From Enterocloster asparagiformis (GTDB taxonomy: Bacteria > Bacillota > Clostridia > Lachnospirales > Lachnospiraceae), in assembly GCA_018380885.1 (NCBI GenBank), contig JAGZSY010000010.1, positions 62,001 through 126,000 on the forward strand: a DNA stretch of 64,000 nt, in the 5' to 3' direction. Made by a program: the position numbers and the translations under genes. Each line of letters begins with the position of its first letter. The stretch's first letter is position 1. The notes beneath the pieces are model-generated. The model was not told where the DNA came from. It saw only the letters and a list, made by a program, of their open reading frames with translations, and made no database searches. Shown here piece after piece: positions 1-8,142 of the stretch.

Positions 1-437
1 ATAGCGGAGATTTCATCGGGATCGATGCTGGTCTCAAACGCTCTGGCCGCAGTCTCAAAGGCGTACATCATCAGCGCGTCCCCGGTCAGCACGCCGATAT
101 CCTCGCCGTACTCCGCCCAGGTGCTGGGCTTGCCCCGGCGCAGCCTGTCGTCGTCCATACAGGGCAGGTCGTCGTGGACCAGCGAGGATGTGTGAATCAT
201 CTCCACCGCCGCCATAAACGGGATCACGCAGTCCAGCACATCCCCGGTGAACAGGCGGCAAACCTCCTGCATGAGCATGGGACGCAGGCGCTTTCCGCCG
301 GCCTTCATGCTGTAATTCATGGCCTCAAGCACCGTTTTCTGGTGTCCGGTCTCCTCCGGAAGATACGGATCGATGATCTGATCGATCTCTTTTGTCCTGC
401 GCTCCAGTTCCGCTTTAAACTGTTCCATATCACTCAT
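1..437 (-). CDS. ispA: Polyprenyl (farnesyl/geranylgeranyl) diphosphate synthase, partial
   Basis: Trans-isoprenyl diphosphate synthase that condenses IPP with allylic diphosphates to make the C15/C20 precursors of quinones and undecaprenyl phosphate. The window cuts it, leaving about 145 N-terminal residues. They carry the family hallmarks GGKRLRP (IPP-binding basic motif) and HDDLPCMDDD (first aspartate-rich motif, of the DDxxxxD spacing found in bacterial type II enzymes). The start is taken as the ATG at 437, which overlaps the end of xseB by a few bases; an ATG at 428 is the alternative. It is the last visible gene of a nusB-xseA-xseB-ispA transcription unit, an order common in Firmicutes. 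Product chain length cannot be judged from this fragment. Confidence 0.9.
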   Translation of the reverse strand, partial: MSDMEQFKAELERRTKEIDQIIDPYLPEETGHQKTVLEAMNYSMKAGGKRLRPMLMQEVCRLFTGDVLDCVIPFMAAVEMIHTSSLVHDDLPCMDDDRLRRGKPSTWAEYGEDIGVLTGDALMMYAFETAARAFETSIDPDEISA

Positions 438-669
438 GTTCATCACCCTCGCTCAATATCAGAATTTGTTTTTCCACTTTGTCTATCTGGGCGTTCAGCG
501 ACTTTACCAGCTTCATCCCCTGCTCGTAGCAGGCAAAGGATTCCTCCAGCGTATTCTCGCCGTCCTCCAGTTTTTTAACCATTTCTTCCAGCGACTCAAA
601 GGTTTCCTCGATGCCCGGCTCCTTGCCGGCCGTCTCCTGCCCTTCGGCGCTTTTCACGTTTTTCGTCAT
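430..669 (-). CDS. xseB: Exodeoxyribonuclease VII small subunit
   Basis: Small subunit of exonuclease VII, the cytoplasmic nuclease that degrades single-stranded DNA to acid-soluble oligonucleotides together with XseA. The 79-residue protein has the conserved core IEETFESLEEMVKKLEDGE followed by LEESFACYEQGMKLVK, a two-helix coiled coil typical of the family. Its length is normal (70-85 residues). The ATG overlaps the xseA stop codon by 4 bases (ATGA), so translation is probably coupled, and its 3' end overlaps the ispA start. The N-terminal 20 residues are polar and not conserved in the family. Confidence 0.95.
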   Translation of the reverse strand: MTKNVKSAEGQETAGKEPGIEETFESLEEMVKKLEDGENTLEESFACYEQGMKLVKSLNAQIDKVEKQILILSEGDEHE

Positions 670-1892
670 GTCAGCTCCCCGCCTTTCATGTCATCTAAGG
701 TTTCCGTCCCCTCCACACGGGCGACGGCCCTTCCGTCCCTGACCCGCACTTCAATCCGGTCCCCGGGCTTTACCTGCGAAACGGACTCCAGGCGTTTTCC
801 CCGGCCGTCCGTGACAAAGCCGTAGCCCCGGCTGATCTGCTCCAACGGCGACAGGGACTGAAGGCGTCCCGCCAGCAGCGCCAGGCGGTGGCGTCCGGCA
901 GTGACCCGCCGCTCCATGATCCGCCCCATGCGCTCCTCCAGGTCCGCAAGACGCTGGCGTTTCTCATTGAGCCGCCGCTCCGGATGGTGCATTTTCAGGC
1001 GCAGCACATCCTGGTTTAAGCGGTATCTCACCCGCTCCAGCCTGCGCTCCATGCCCCGGTTTAAGGTCCGCCGGTACAGGTCCGCCTGGGCCTCGAACTG
1101 GCTGTAGTCAAATACCGCCAGCTCCGCCGCGGCCGAGGGCGTGGGCGCGCGCATGTCCGCCACATAGTCCGCGATGGTCACATCCGTCTCATGGCCCACC
1201 GCCGAGATCACCGGGGTGCTGCACTCGAAAATAGCTCTCGCCACCATCTCCTCGTTGAAGGCCCACAAATCCTCGATGGAACCGCCGCCTCTGCCCACAA
1301 TGAGCACGTCCAGGTTCATGCGGTCCAGGGTCTGTATGCCCTTCACGATGCTGTACTTGGCCTCAGCCCCCTGGACCACGGCCGGATACAGGATCAGCTG
1401 TACGTAGGGGTTGCGCCGGGCGGATATGTTCATGATGTCCCGGATAGCCGCCCCTGTGCTGGCCGTCACCACACCCACGCGCTTGGCGTATTTGGGAATG
1501 GGCTGCTTGTAGCAGCCGTCGAACATCCCCATCTCCTCCAGCTCGTTTCTCAGCTTTTCAAATTTGCGGAAGAGATCGCCGGTACCGTCCAGGGTGATGG
1601 ACTTGGCGTAGAGCTGGTATTTGCCGTCCCGCTCGTACACGTCCACGGTCCCCTGCGCCACCACCTGCTGGCCTTCCTCCATCTTAAATTCCAGATTTTT
1701 CCTCTGAGAGGCAAACATCACGGCTCCAATCTGGGAGCCGCCGTCCTTCAATGTGAAATATATATGGCCCGATGGGTGGTATTTGCAGTTGGAAACCTCT
1801 CCCTTGACGGAGATTCTATTTAAGGCGAAGTCCTGGGTAAACATATTTTTAATGTAGGAATTCACCTGTGATACAGTATAAATACTCCCCAT
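666..1892 (-). CDS. xseA: Exodeoxyribonuclease VII large subunit
   Basis: Catalytic subunit of exonuclease VII. The 408-residue protein begins with the N-terminal OB-fold nucleic-acid-binding domain (about residues 3-105, with the conserved KGEVSN and HIYFTLKD stretches). The catalytic domain follows: TASTGAAIRDI, VGRGGGSIEDLWAFNEE and SAVGHETDVTIADYVAD are all present. A coiled-coil region (about 260-340) precedes the C-terminal QISRGYGFVTD segment. All key motifs are intact, and the length fits the short Firmicute version. It lies 12 bases downstream of nusB and overlaps xseB. Confidence 0.97.
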   Translation of the reverse strand: MGSIYTVSQVNSYIKNMFTQDFALNRISVKGEVSNCKYHPSGHIYFTLKDGGSQIGAVMFASQRKNLEFKMEEGQQVVAQGTVDVYERDGKYQLYAKSITLDGTGDLFRKFEKLRNELEEMGMFDGCYKQPIPKYAKRVGVVTASTGAAIRDIMNISARRNPYVQLILYPAVVQGAEAKYSIVKGIQTLDRMNLDVLIVGRGGGSIEDLWAFNEEMVARAIFECSTPVISAVGHETDVTIADYVADMRAPTPSAAAELAVFDYSQFEAQADLYRRTLNRGMERRLERVRYRLNQDVLRLKMHHPERRLNEKRQRLADLEERMGRIMERRVTAGRHRLALLAGRLQSLSPLEQISRGYGFVTDGRGKRLESVSQVKPGDRIEVRVRDGRAVARVEGTETLDDMKGGELT

Positions 1893-1904
1893 GTTTCCGC
1901 CGCC

Positions 1905-2801
1905 TTATGCTTCTGCCGCTTCGGTCTTTTCCGGTTCTGCGGATGAGGCCGTGGACGTTTGGGCAGACGGCGCTTCGTCCTCGGCAGCCGCTGCGGTCTC
2001 CGCGGACGCGGCAGCCGGGGACTGATCGGTCGCAGCTTCGGAACCAGGCTTGTCCGCTTCCGGTGCGGCTGCGGTTATAGCTTGCTGTTCTGTCGGGTTG
2101 GAAGCCTCCGGGTCCGCCGCTTCCACCGGCTTCGGTGACTCCGGTTTGGCTGCCTCCACCGGCTTAGCCGCTTCCTGCTCCGCTGCCTCCACCGACTTAG
2201 CCGCCTCTTCCACCGGCTTCGCTGACTCCGATTTCGCCGCCATCTTCGCTTCAGCCGGCTTCGCTGACTCCGGTTTCGCCGCTATCTTCGCTTCAGCCGG
2301 CTTAGCCGCCGCTTCCTTAACCGCCCCCGCCGCTGCGCCCTTGCGGCCTTCCTTTCCGGCGAATTTTGCCAGTATGCCGTTGACAAAAGACGGGGATTCG
2401 TCGCCGCCGAACTTCTTCGCCAGCTCCACAGCCTCGTTGATGGCCACCTTCTCCGGGATGGCATCGTCGTGCTTCATCTCAAACAACGCCAGGCGCAGGA
2501 TCGTCAGCTCCACCTTGCCCATGCGCTTTGTCCGCCAGCCGGCGGCCACTTCATTGATGCGCTCGTCGATCTCCGGAATCTTGTCCATCATATCGGCCAC
2601 GCGCTTCTCCAGATAGCGTCTGTCCTCCTCCTTTATCTCTACCTTATGCAGGATCGTCACATCCCCCTTGGGGTCCACATCCTCCTCCTCGGGCGCGTTG
2701 AAATACTGCCCCAGCTGCTCCTTCACTTCCTCCGCCGAAGGGTAGAAGTCAGCGGAAAACAGCATCTTAAAGCAGTGCTCCCGCAGTTCTCTTCTGGTCA
2801 T
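1905..2801 (-). CDS. nusB: Transcription antitermination factor NusB with long low-complexity C-terminal tail
   Basis: NusB binds boxA RNA with S10 (NusE) and promotes antitermination on rRNA operons. Residues 1 to about 150 are a normal NusB domain: MTRRELREHCFKML at the N-terminus, INEAVELAKKFGGDESPSFVNGILAKF at the C-terminal helix. Ordinary NusB stops there (130-160 residues). This one continues for roughly 145 residues rich in Ala, Pro, Glu and Lys, built from degenerate units such as AKPAEAK, AKPESAK and AKPVEAA. The reading frame is open through the tail and ends 12 bases before xseA, so the tail appears genuinely encoded. It resembles disordered linkers; its function is unknown. A probable sigma-A promoter lies at 2878-2906. 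Confidence 0.93.
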   Translation of the reverse strand: MTRRELREHCFKMLFSADFYPSAEEVKEQLGQYFNAPEEEDVDPKGDVTILHKVEIKEEDRRYLEKRVADMMDKIPEIDERINEVAAGWRTKRMGKVELTILRLALFEMKHDDAIPEKVAINEAVELAKKFGGDESPSFVNGILAKFAGKEGRKGAAAGAVKEAAAKPAEAKIAAKPESAKPAEAKMAAKSESAKPVEEAAKSVEAAEQEAAKPVEAAKPESPKPVEAADPEASNPTEQQAITAAAPEADKPGSEAATDQSPAAASAETAAAAEDEAPSAQTSTASSAEPEKTEAAEA

Positions 2802-2877
2802 CTCGTTGGTTTCCTTTCTTCAGTCCATAGTGGATACCCGGCAAAGGCGGTCTCGCCCGGGCCGGGTGTTTGGATTT

Positions 2878-2906
2878 ATTATATCAAATTCAATGCATAA
2901 AAACAA
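2878..2906 (-). promoter_or_regulatory. Candidate sigma-A promoter of the nusB-xseA-xseB-ispA unit
   Basis: On the minus strand a -35-like TTGTTT (2901-2906) is followed by a 17-base spacer and a consensus -10 TATAAT (2878-2883), about 77 bases before the nusB start. It sits just downstream of the asp23 terminator, so nusB would be transcribed independently of asp23. Confidence 0.55.
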
Positions 2907-2907
2907 T

Positions 2908-2948
2908 TAAAAATGTATAAAACTCCCCGGCGCCCATGTCCGGGGAGT
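2908..2948 (-). terminator. Intrinsic terminator after asp23
   Basis: A perfect 9-bp stem (ACTCCCCGG at 2922-2930 with its complement at 2940-2948) and a 9-base loop. On the minus strand the stem is followed by TTTTATACATTTTT. It lies 29 bases past the asp23 stop and separates asp23 from nusB. Confidence 0.8.
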
Positions 2949-2976
2949 CTGGTTTCAAGCCGTTGCGGCCATATAT

Positions 2977-3363
2977 TTACCGGTTTTCATCCATGCTGAC
3001 TCCGGCAATCTTGATGTTCACGTCCAGCACAGTGAGCCCGGTCATATTCTCAATCGCCGTGCGCACCTTATCCTGCACCTTCTCGCTGACCTCGGGAATG
3101 TTGTATCCAAACCGGATGTACAGGGACAGGTCCACGGAAACGTGCTCCTCCGTCACCTCCACCTTCACGCCCTTGCTCAGATTCTTCATGCCCAGCTTGC
3201 CCACCAGCTCGTTGGTGATATTGCCCGCCATGGACGCAACGCCTTCCACCTCCGTGGCCGCCAGCCCGGCGATGATGGCCACCACCTCGTCCGCTATCTG
3301 GACCTCTCCGATCTTGTCTTTCTCATATACTTTATGGGTACTGCGATTCTCCGCTTCTGCCAC
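2977..3363 (-). CDS. Asp23/Gls24 family envelope stress response protein
   Basis: Member of the Asp23 (alkaline shock protein 23) family, small proteins associated with the cell envelope in Gram-positives. The 128-residue protein shows the family core: IGEVQIADEVVAIIAGLAATEVEGVASM, then a helical segment, then VSVDLSLYIRFGYNIPEVSEKVQDKV and the terminal VLDVNIKIAGV. The start is the GTG at 3363, 8 bases after a GGAGG ribosome-binding site. It is a single-gene unit with its own terminator. Placement directly upstream of nusB is usual in Clostridia. The exact role is unproven. Confidence 0.93.
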   Translation of the reverse strand: MAEAENRSTHKVYEKDKIGEVQIADEVVAIIAGLAATEVEGVASMAGNITNELVGKLGMKNLSKGVKVEVTEEHVSVDLSLYIRFGYNIPEVSEKVQDKVRTAIENMTGLTVLDVNIKIAGVSMDENR

Positions 3364-3574
3364 AACAAATACCTCCTGTCTGATATAATGCGCCCCGCCG
3401 CGCGAAAGACCGCGGCTCCGGCGAAAAGCCGCCGGAATATGGCCCTAATTGGTTTTATTATAACAAATATCCGTGATTTTGCATAGGCTTAATTCTGATT
3501 TATCGCCTCCGCCCGCGTCCTTCCTCCGCCGCCTGACCGCGCGCTGCCGGACGGCAGGGCCTTTGCCGTCCGCC

Positions 3575-4222
3575 TTAATTTTCCGGCCCGTCCGCCTCCA
3601 GGCGGCCGCAGGCCGCGCAAAGCATGTCCACCCCCACCGTCAAAACGCCTTCCTCAAGGCCGCCGCTCTCCCCGAACGCGATCCGGTCCGCAAGGACATT
3701 GATAAAATCCACGATCACCGCAATCCCGGGCCTGAGCGTCTCCGCTTTGACACTCTCCTCATTCTGAAGCAGGAGAGACTCCACCATATTTTGCACCCTG
3801 GCGGCCTGCCTGTGCACCACCGCGGCGACCTCCGGCCTGGCGTAGCATAGCTGCTTTAGCAGGCGGTCAAAGGGCGCGTCCGACTGGCGCTGCTGCGCCA
3901 GCCGCGCTACCAGACAGCTAAGCCGCTCATGCAGATCCTCCCGGCAAGCGCGGCGGTTCAGCTCTGTTTCCAGATCGGCGAACACCGCGTCGAACTGCTG
4001 ATTGTGCTGTTCCAGCAGCAGAGCCAGTATGGTTTCCTTATCCGAAAAATAAGAATACAGGCTGCCGATTGAGATTCCCGCCGTCCTGGCGATCTCATTG
4101 GTCGTCGTGTTGTAATACCCTTTTTCGCAGAACAGCAGCCTGGCCGTGTCCAGAATCCGTTGGGCCGTCTGCCTGCTCCGCGCCTGTTTGGGCGTCCTCG
4201 TCTCCCTGCCGCACGTGCGCAT
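3575..4222 (-). CDS. TetR/AcrR family transcriptional regulator
   Basis: DNA-binding repressor of the TetR class, 215 residues. The N-terminal helix-turn-helix is clear: RILDTARLLFCEKGYYNTTTNEIARTAGISIGSLYSYFSDKETIL (about residues 21-67). The C-terminal ligand domain is divergent, so no ligand can be named. A promoter and a perfect palindrome lie immediately upstream (4248-4295), which implies autoregulation. No transporter or enzyme gene is adjacent in the usual divergent layout: the next gene upstream is spoIIIAH, on the same strand and behind a terminator. Its target is probably elsewhere. Confidence 0.93.
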   Translation of the reverse strand: MRTCGRETRTPKQARSRQTAQRILDTARLLFCEKGYYNTTTNEIARTAGISIGSLYSYFSDKETILALLLEQHNQQFDAVFADLETELNRRACREDLHERLSCLVARLAQQRQSDAPFDRLLKQLCYARPEVAAVVHRQAARVQNMVESLLLQNEESVKAETLRPGIAVIVDFINVLADRIAFGESGGLEEGVLTVGVDMLCAACGRLEADGPEN

Positions 4223-4247
4223 ATCGTTCCCCGCCTTTCATCCCTCC

Positions 4248-4295
4248 ATTTTATCGGAAACCGGCGGTAATGTCAACAAAATGAGCAAACGCTCA
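4248..4295 (-). promoter_or_regulatory. tetR promoter with palindromic operator
   Basis: On the minus strand a perfect -35 TTGACA (4271-4276), a 17-base spacer and a -10 TAAAAT (4248-4253) precede the tetR start by 26 bases. Directly upstream of the -35 is a 14-bp palindrome, TGAGC-AAAC-GCTCA (4282-4295), the size and place expected for a TetR-dimer site. Promoter and palindrome are seen; binding by this TetR is inferred. Confidence 0.7.
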
Positions 4296-4356
4296 GTTTT
4301 AAAAGCCGGCATTTTCCCGGAACCGGGCCGTCTGCCTGCCCTCATGGTCTTTGATA

Positions 4357-4406
4357 TCAAAAAACTCTGGTCCACCCCTGCGCGCAGGCGTGTAGACCAG
4401 AGTTTT
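4357..4406 (-). terminator. Intrinsic terminator of the spoIIIA operon
   Basis: A 12-bp perfect stem (AAAACTCTGGTC at 4361-4372 with its complement at 4395-4406) followed on the minus strand by six T residues. It begins 18 bases beyond the spoIIIAH stop codon. Confidence 0.85.
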
Positions 4407-4423
4407 CCTATATTTCTTCCGTA

Positions 4424-5272
4424 TTATTCGGCCAGATTCAGCAGGGTGATGATAATCTGATCCGCGGCAACCTCCGCCTTGCGCTTGACGATGTCCTCAA
4501 TCTGGGCGCGCTGGGGATCCGTGATATTGGCCGCATTGATCACCACATCCACCTTGTCTTTGGTGATGCTGACCACCGGGTCGGAAAAGCCCTTGGCCAT
4601 GAGCAGGGTCTCGGCCGCGTTTTCCTTCTCCGATACTTCGGTCAGGTCGATCATGTCCTGGATGGCCTGCTGTTTTGCGGCGTCGTCGATGGTGGTGCTG
4701 TTGATCAGGCTCATCAGGGTCTCCTTGTTCTTGGCCCGAATCTGCTCACGGTTCAACTGCACGTTGGCTATGTAGTCCGACACGCTCATCCCGCTGGTGA
4801 GCACCGCCTCCCCAGGATTCTCCAAACCGGTCTGGGCATCGGCGTCCGCCGTCTGCTGTCCTCCGGCACCTTCCGGGGCCGTGGTCTGTCCGTCCGCTCC
4901 GCCCTGGGCCAGCTGTTCGCCGCCGGCCGCATCCTGGGCCGCCAGCTGTCCGTCCGCCCCGTTCTGAGCCACCTGTCCGCTGCCGTCGTCGGGATCGTCC
5001 AGGCTGGGAATCTCCATCAACTGTCCGCCGTTCTGGCTGTTTAGCACCGCCTGGTTCTCCGCCAGGATATCCTCGTCCGAGATATCCATAGCGCCGGCTT
5101 CATAGACCTGGTTGCTGTCCGCCAGTTCCTTTTTTCCCGCGTAGTTCAGATAACCGGCCGCCGCGATCATCACGGCCAGCGTGGTGATAATGATCTGATT
5201 CCGCCGGAACAGGCGCTTCATGTTGATGTCTTTCATATGCTCTTTGACTTGCTTCATCTTCTTCATATTCAA
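4424..5272 (-). CDS. spoIIIAH: Stage III sporulation protein AH
   Basis: SpoIIIAH is anchored in the mother-cell membrane and pairs with forespore SpoIIQ to form the channel joining the two cells during engulfment. The 282-residue protein has a short basic N-terminus, one membrane segment (about residues 28-46, IIITTLAVMIAAAGYLNYAG), a low-complexity spacer rich in GADGQ-type units (about 90-145), and the conserved C-terminal domain (about 160-282) with REQIRAKNKETLM and a YscJ/FliF-like fold region ending DQIIITLLNLAE. The spacer is longer than in Bacillus. It is the last gene of the operon, 8 bases downstream of spoIIIAG. Confidence 0.92.
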   Translation of the reverse strand: MNMKKMKQVKEHMKDINMKRLFRRNQIIITTLAVMIAAAGYLNYAGKKELADSNQVYEAGAMDISDEDILAENQAVLNSQNGGQLMEIPSLDDPDDGSGQVAQNGADGQLAAQDAAGGEQLAQGGADGQTTAPEGAGGQQTADADAQTGLENPGEAVLTSGMSVSDYIANVQLNREQIRAKNKETLMSLINSTTIDDAAKQQAIQDMIDLTEVSEKENAAETLLMAKGFSDPVVSITKDKVDVVINAANITDPQRAQIEDIVKRKAEVAADQIIITLLNLAE

Positions 5273-5280
5273 CGCTCCTT

Positions 5281-6105
5281 TTATTCCACCCGCTTTAATA
5301 CTTTTATTTTATGTGGGGGAAGGCCAAATAATGCTTCCATCGCCGCAGAAATTTCGGCTTTTACCGTTGGACTTCCCCCTCCCGCGGCGCTGATGACGAT
5401 TCCGGAAATCTCCGGCCGCAGCTCTTTCTCCACAAACGGGGCGCTGCCCTGGCCCGATCCGCCTCCCGAGAGCACGGTGCTCTCCTGGGTCTGGTTGCTC
5501 TTGGAACTCCTGGTTCCGCCCTGGGAGTCCTGCTCCTCGGTGTCGCTCACGCTGGTGTTCCGGTCCACCCGCAGCACCTTCTCCTCCGAGGATTTCAGCA
5601 CGATCATCACATCCACCTGTCCCACTCCGTCCACATGGCGCAGAATCTCCTTTACCCTGGCCTCCATCTGGGCCTCATAATCCGACTCTCCGGCCGCTTT
5701 TGCCGATGCGTAGGCGGCGTCCCCGGAAACATCCGCCTCACCGGCGGCCCCGCCTCCGGTCTCCGAATCGTTTCCCCCTGTGCCGGCAGAACCCGGGACC
5801 GCCCCGCTTCCGCCGGAGCCGCCGTTTCCCCCTCCCCCGCTCCCGGAGCCTTTGGCGCTGTTCTGCGCCGACAGGGAGGCCGAAGGAATCTGTCCAGAGA
5901 GGGCCGACCCGTCGTCCGCTCCCTTGATATTTGAAACCTCCGTCCCGCCCCCCTTCTGCTTTGAAAAAACGGCCAGACCGCCGTTCCCCTCCCTGCCGGA
6001 CGGAAAGGCGAGAATCATCAACACCCCCCCGATAAACAGCAGAAACAGCCATTTCTCCTTAGTCATTTTCCCATTCCACCTGGACATGTGCTGTCTCAAG
6101 TCCAT
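5281..6105 (-). CDS. spoIIIAG: Stage III sporulation protein AG
   Basis: SpoIIIAG forms the large ring in the intermembrane space of the mother cell-forespore channel. Features: one N-terminal membrane segment (WLFLLFIGGVLMILAFP), a Gly/Ser-rich linker, then the ring-building domain with VKEILRHVDGVGQVDVMIVLK and, near the end, PEISGIVISAAGGG and ALFGLPPHKIKVLK. The frame is open far upstream of any sensible start. I chose the ATG at 6105, preceded by AAAGGTGG, because it gives about 18 residues before the membrane helix, as in clostridial homologues. That makes a 47-base overlap with spoIIIAF. ATGs at 6087 and 6066 are alternatives. Length 274 residues. Confidence 0.9.
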   Translation of the reverse strand: MDLRQHMSRWNGKMTKEKWLFLLFIGGVLMILAFPSGREGNGGLAVFSKQKGGGTEVSNIKGADDGSALSGQIPSASLSAQNSAKGSGSGGGGNGGSGGSGAVPGSAGTGGNDSETGGGAAGEADVSGDAAYASAKAAGESDYEAQMEARVKEILRHVDGVGQVDVMIVLKSSEEKVLRVDRNTSVSDTEEQDSQGGTRSSKSNQTQESTVLSGGGSGQGSAPFVEKELRPEISGIVISAAGGGSPTVKAEISAAMEALFGLPPHKIKVLKRVE

Positions 6106-6880
6106 AATATCCCGCCACCTTTCGAATAAATGCATTGATCTTTGTCCGCTCCTCCAGATTCGCCGGAAACGTCCGCGCCAGTATCTGGCTCTGCTCCACC
6201 GCGACGGCCGCGGCCTCCTCGCCGGAGAGGGGAGACGGCGGGGAGACGGCGGTTTCATTCCCTTCCGCCGCGCCCGGGTCAGCCGCGCTCCCGGCGTTTT
6301 CTGCACCGGCGCCCTCATCCCCGATGCGGACCGGCTCGACTTGGATTTGCTGCTGCTCAATCTGAACGTCCACCGGGCCGCCAAAACCGCTGTCGCCGCC
6401 GTCCTCAGGCGCGGAGGGGGGCCTGGGCGCGCCGGCTGCGTTTTCCCCCTTCTGGGGCGCCAGCTTCATGTACAGGTCCGTCACATGGCCGTACAGCGGG
6501 TTGCTGCGGTCCGTCTCAATGGTCACCTTCACAGCCCGGACCGCAAAACCCGCGGTGTCGGCCATCCCTCTTATATCCATGGCCACCGCTTCCTCATAGG
6601 TGCTCATAACCCGTTCCAGACGCTGGTCCTCCATGCCCCACAGCTTTTCTTTGAAATCGTCGGCTTCCTTCTGAAATGATATAGACTCAAACAGGTACGC
6701 GATCCGCTCGTCCAGCCGCAGGCTGCCGGTCAGGGGCTTTAGCACCAGCAGAATCAGGATCATTCCGGCAAAGAACCGCAGGTATTTCTCATATTTTGAG
6801 TCCGCCAAAAGATTTCCCACCACGGTGATAAAAATCATGTAATAGGTGATATTGCGCACCCACTCATAGACCGCTGTCAT
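6059..6880 (-). CDS. spoIIIAF: Stage III sporulation protein AF
   Basis: Membrane component of the SpoIIIA complex. The N-terminus (residues 1 to about 60) carries two hydrophobic helices, ITYYMIFITVVGNLLA and YLRFFAGMILILLVLKPL, the most conserved part of the family. After a helical stalk the protein has a long Pro/Ala/Glu/Gly-rich insertion (about residues 145-220), then a C-terminal segment ending KVAGYYGLETAHVQVEWEND, which matches the SpoIIIAF C-terminus. At 273 residues it is longer than the Bacillus protein (about 206) because of the insertion. It lies 20 bases downstream of spoIIIAE. Confidence 0.9.
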   Translation of the reverse strand: MTAVYEWVRNITYYMIFITVVGNLLADSKYEKYLRFFAGMILILLVLKPLTGSLRLDERIAYLFESISFQKEADDFKEKLWGMEDQRLERVMSTYEEAVAMDIRGMADTAGFAVRAVKVTIETDRSNPLYGHVTDLYMKLAPQKGENAAGAPRPPSAPEDGGDSGFGGPVDVQIEQQQIQVEPVRIGDEGAGAENAGSAADPGAAEGNETAVSPPSPLSGEEAAAVAVEQSQILARTFPANLEERTKINAFIRKVAGYYGLETAHVQVEWEND

Positions 6881-6900
6881 GCCTTTCCCCTTTCCCGGCC

Positions 6901-8142
6901 TCAGACCGTGTAATAGTTGACGTTGGTGGCCGCGCAGGTGATCGCAATGGCGATGGTGAACAGCAGCAGGGAGGAAACCACGATCTTCAGCAGCAGCTTG
7001 TGGCCGCAGGATACCCCGCTGACGCAGGATACCACCCGCTTATCGCACACCGGCTGCATCACCGCGGCCGCCAGCTGATAGAACAGCATCAGCACCGCCA
7101 GCTTGGCCACTGGCACCAGGGTCATGATCAGAAGCACCACCACGGCGGCCGCTCCCAGACTGTTCTTGATCAGCACGCCGGAGCCCAGCACCATCTGGGC
7201 CACCGCGCCCGCGCCCTGGCCCAGTCCCGGAATGATTTCTATGACCTTGCGCACGCCGGCCTGTCCCGCGCTGTCCGCATAAGGCACCACCATCCCCTGG
7301 ATCACCTGAAGTCCCAGCACCAGGCCCATCAGGGTTTTCAGGGTCCACCCCACTCCCTGTTCCAACAGCTCCGTCAGCTTGGTGAGCATCTCCTCCTTGG
7401 CCACATGGCCTGCCAAAACCAGCAGCACGTAGATGCGCACCACCGGGAGCAGCAGGTTGCAGCACAGCCACTGGACCAGGGTCACGGCAGCCGTCATGGC
7501 CTCGTACAGCGCCACCGCTGAGACGCTGCCCCCAGAGAAGGCCACGGTTAAAAAGTAGGCCGGCATCAACAGCTTCACAAAATCCAGCACCTGCCTGAGC
7601 ACGTCCGAGGCGATCTCGATGCTGGCGAAAAAGCTGGCCGCCAGACAGGTGAACAGCAGCAAGTAGGTGACGAAAAATCCCGTGTCGGAGATATGCCCAC
7701 CTTTGAATACGGAGGAAAAATTGGTGAACACCGCCCCCACCATCCCGATGACCACCACCTGAGCCAACAGCGTCCCCGCGGAGTGCACCTCGCTGACCAG
7801 GCTGCTTTTCAGCCCCATGCCGGCCTGTCCCAAAACAGCTTTCAGGTCTCCGGCCAACAGTGATTTCATCATGGAGGTGAAGGAGAACCCGCTCCCCGGC
7901 GCCAGCCGGGTGTCCAGAAATTCCTGGATTCGGTCCAGGTCCTCCCCGATATCCAGCTGCCCCACAGTGCCGTCCACCTGCGCCTCCATCTCCATCCGCT
8001 GCTGCGCGTCCCGCTCCTGGGCCGTGGGCTCATTTTCCTCCCCGTAAGCGGTGAAAAAGCAGCCGCCCAGAAGCAGCGCCAGAGCCAGGGCCGGGATGGA
8101 CCAGATATAGTATCTCCGTCGTTTCGCACCGCGCCCGGTCAT
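6901..8142 (-). CDS. spoIIIAE: Stage III sporulation protein AE
   Basis: Polytopic membrane protein of the SpoIIIA complex. From the ATG at 8142 it is 413 residues: a hydrophobic signal/anchor (ALALALLLGGCFFTAYG), a soluble stretch, then about seven to eight membrane helices (for example LLAQVVVIGMVGAVFTNF, FVTYLLLFTCLAASFFASI, VKLLMPAYFLTVAFSGG and AVVVLLIMTLVPVAKLAVLMLFYQ). The ATG overlaps the spoIIIAD stop by 4 bases. The same frame stays open further upstream, but that part is spoIIIAD read out of frame. The length fits Bacillus SpoIIIAE (about 400). An LGGC sequence hints at a lipobox, which is not certain. Confidence 0.93.
   Translation of the reverse strand: MTGRGAKRRRYYIWSIPALALALLLGGCFFTAYGEENEPTAQERDAQQRMEMEAQVDGTVGQLDIGEDLDRIQEFLDTRLAPGSGFSFTSMMKSLLAGDLKAVLGQAGMGLKSSLVSEVHSAGTLLAQVVVIGMVGAVFTNFSSVFKGGHISDTGFFVTYLLLFTCLAASFFASIEIASDVLRQVLDFVKLLMPAYFLTVAFSGGSVSAVALYEAMTAAVTLVQWLCCNLLLPVVRIYVLLVLAGHVAKEEMLTKLTELLEQGVGWTLKTLMGLVLGLQVIQGMVVPYADSAGQAGVRKVIEIIPGLGQGAGAVAQMVLGSGVLIKNSLGAAAVVVLLIMTLVPVAKLAVLMLFYQLAAAVMQPVCDKRVVSCVSGVSCGHKLLLKIVVSSLLLFTIAIAITCAATNVNYYTV

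Noticed and set aside
6106..6384. Basic N-terminal extension of spoIIIAG
   Set aside because: Arg/Ser/Pro-rich out-of-frame reading of spoIIIAF; no ribosome-binding site and no resemblance to the family.
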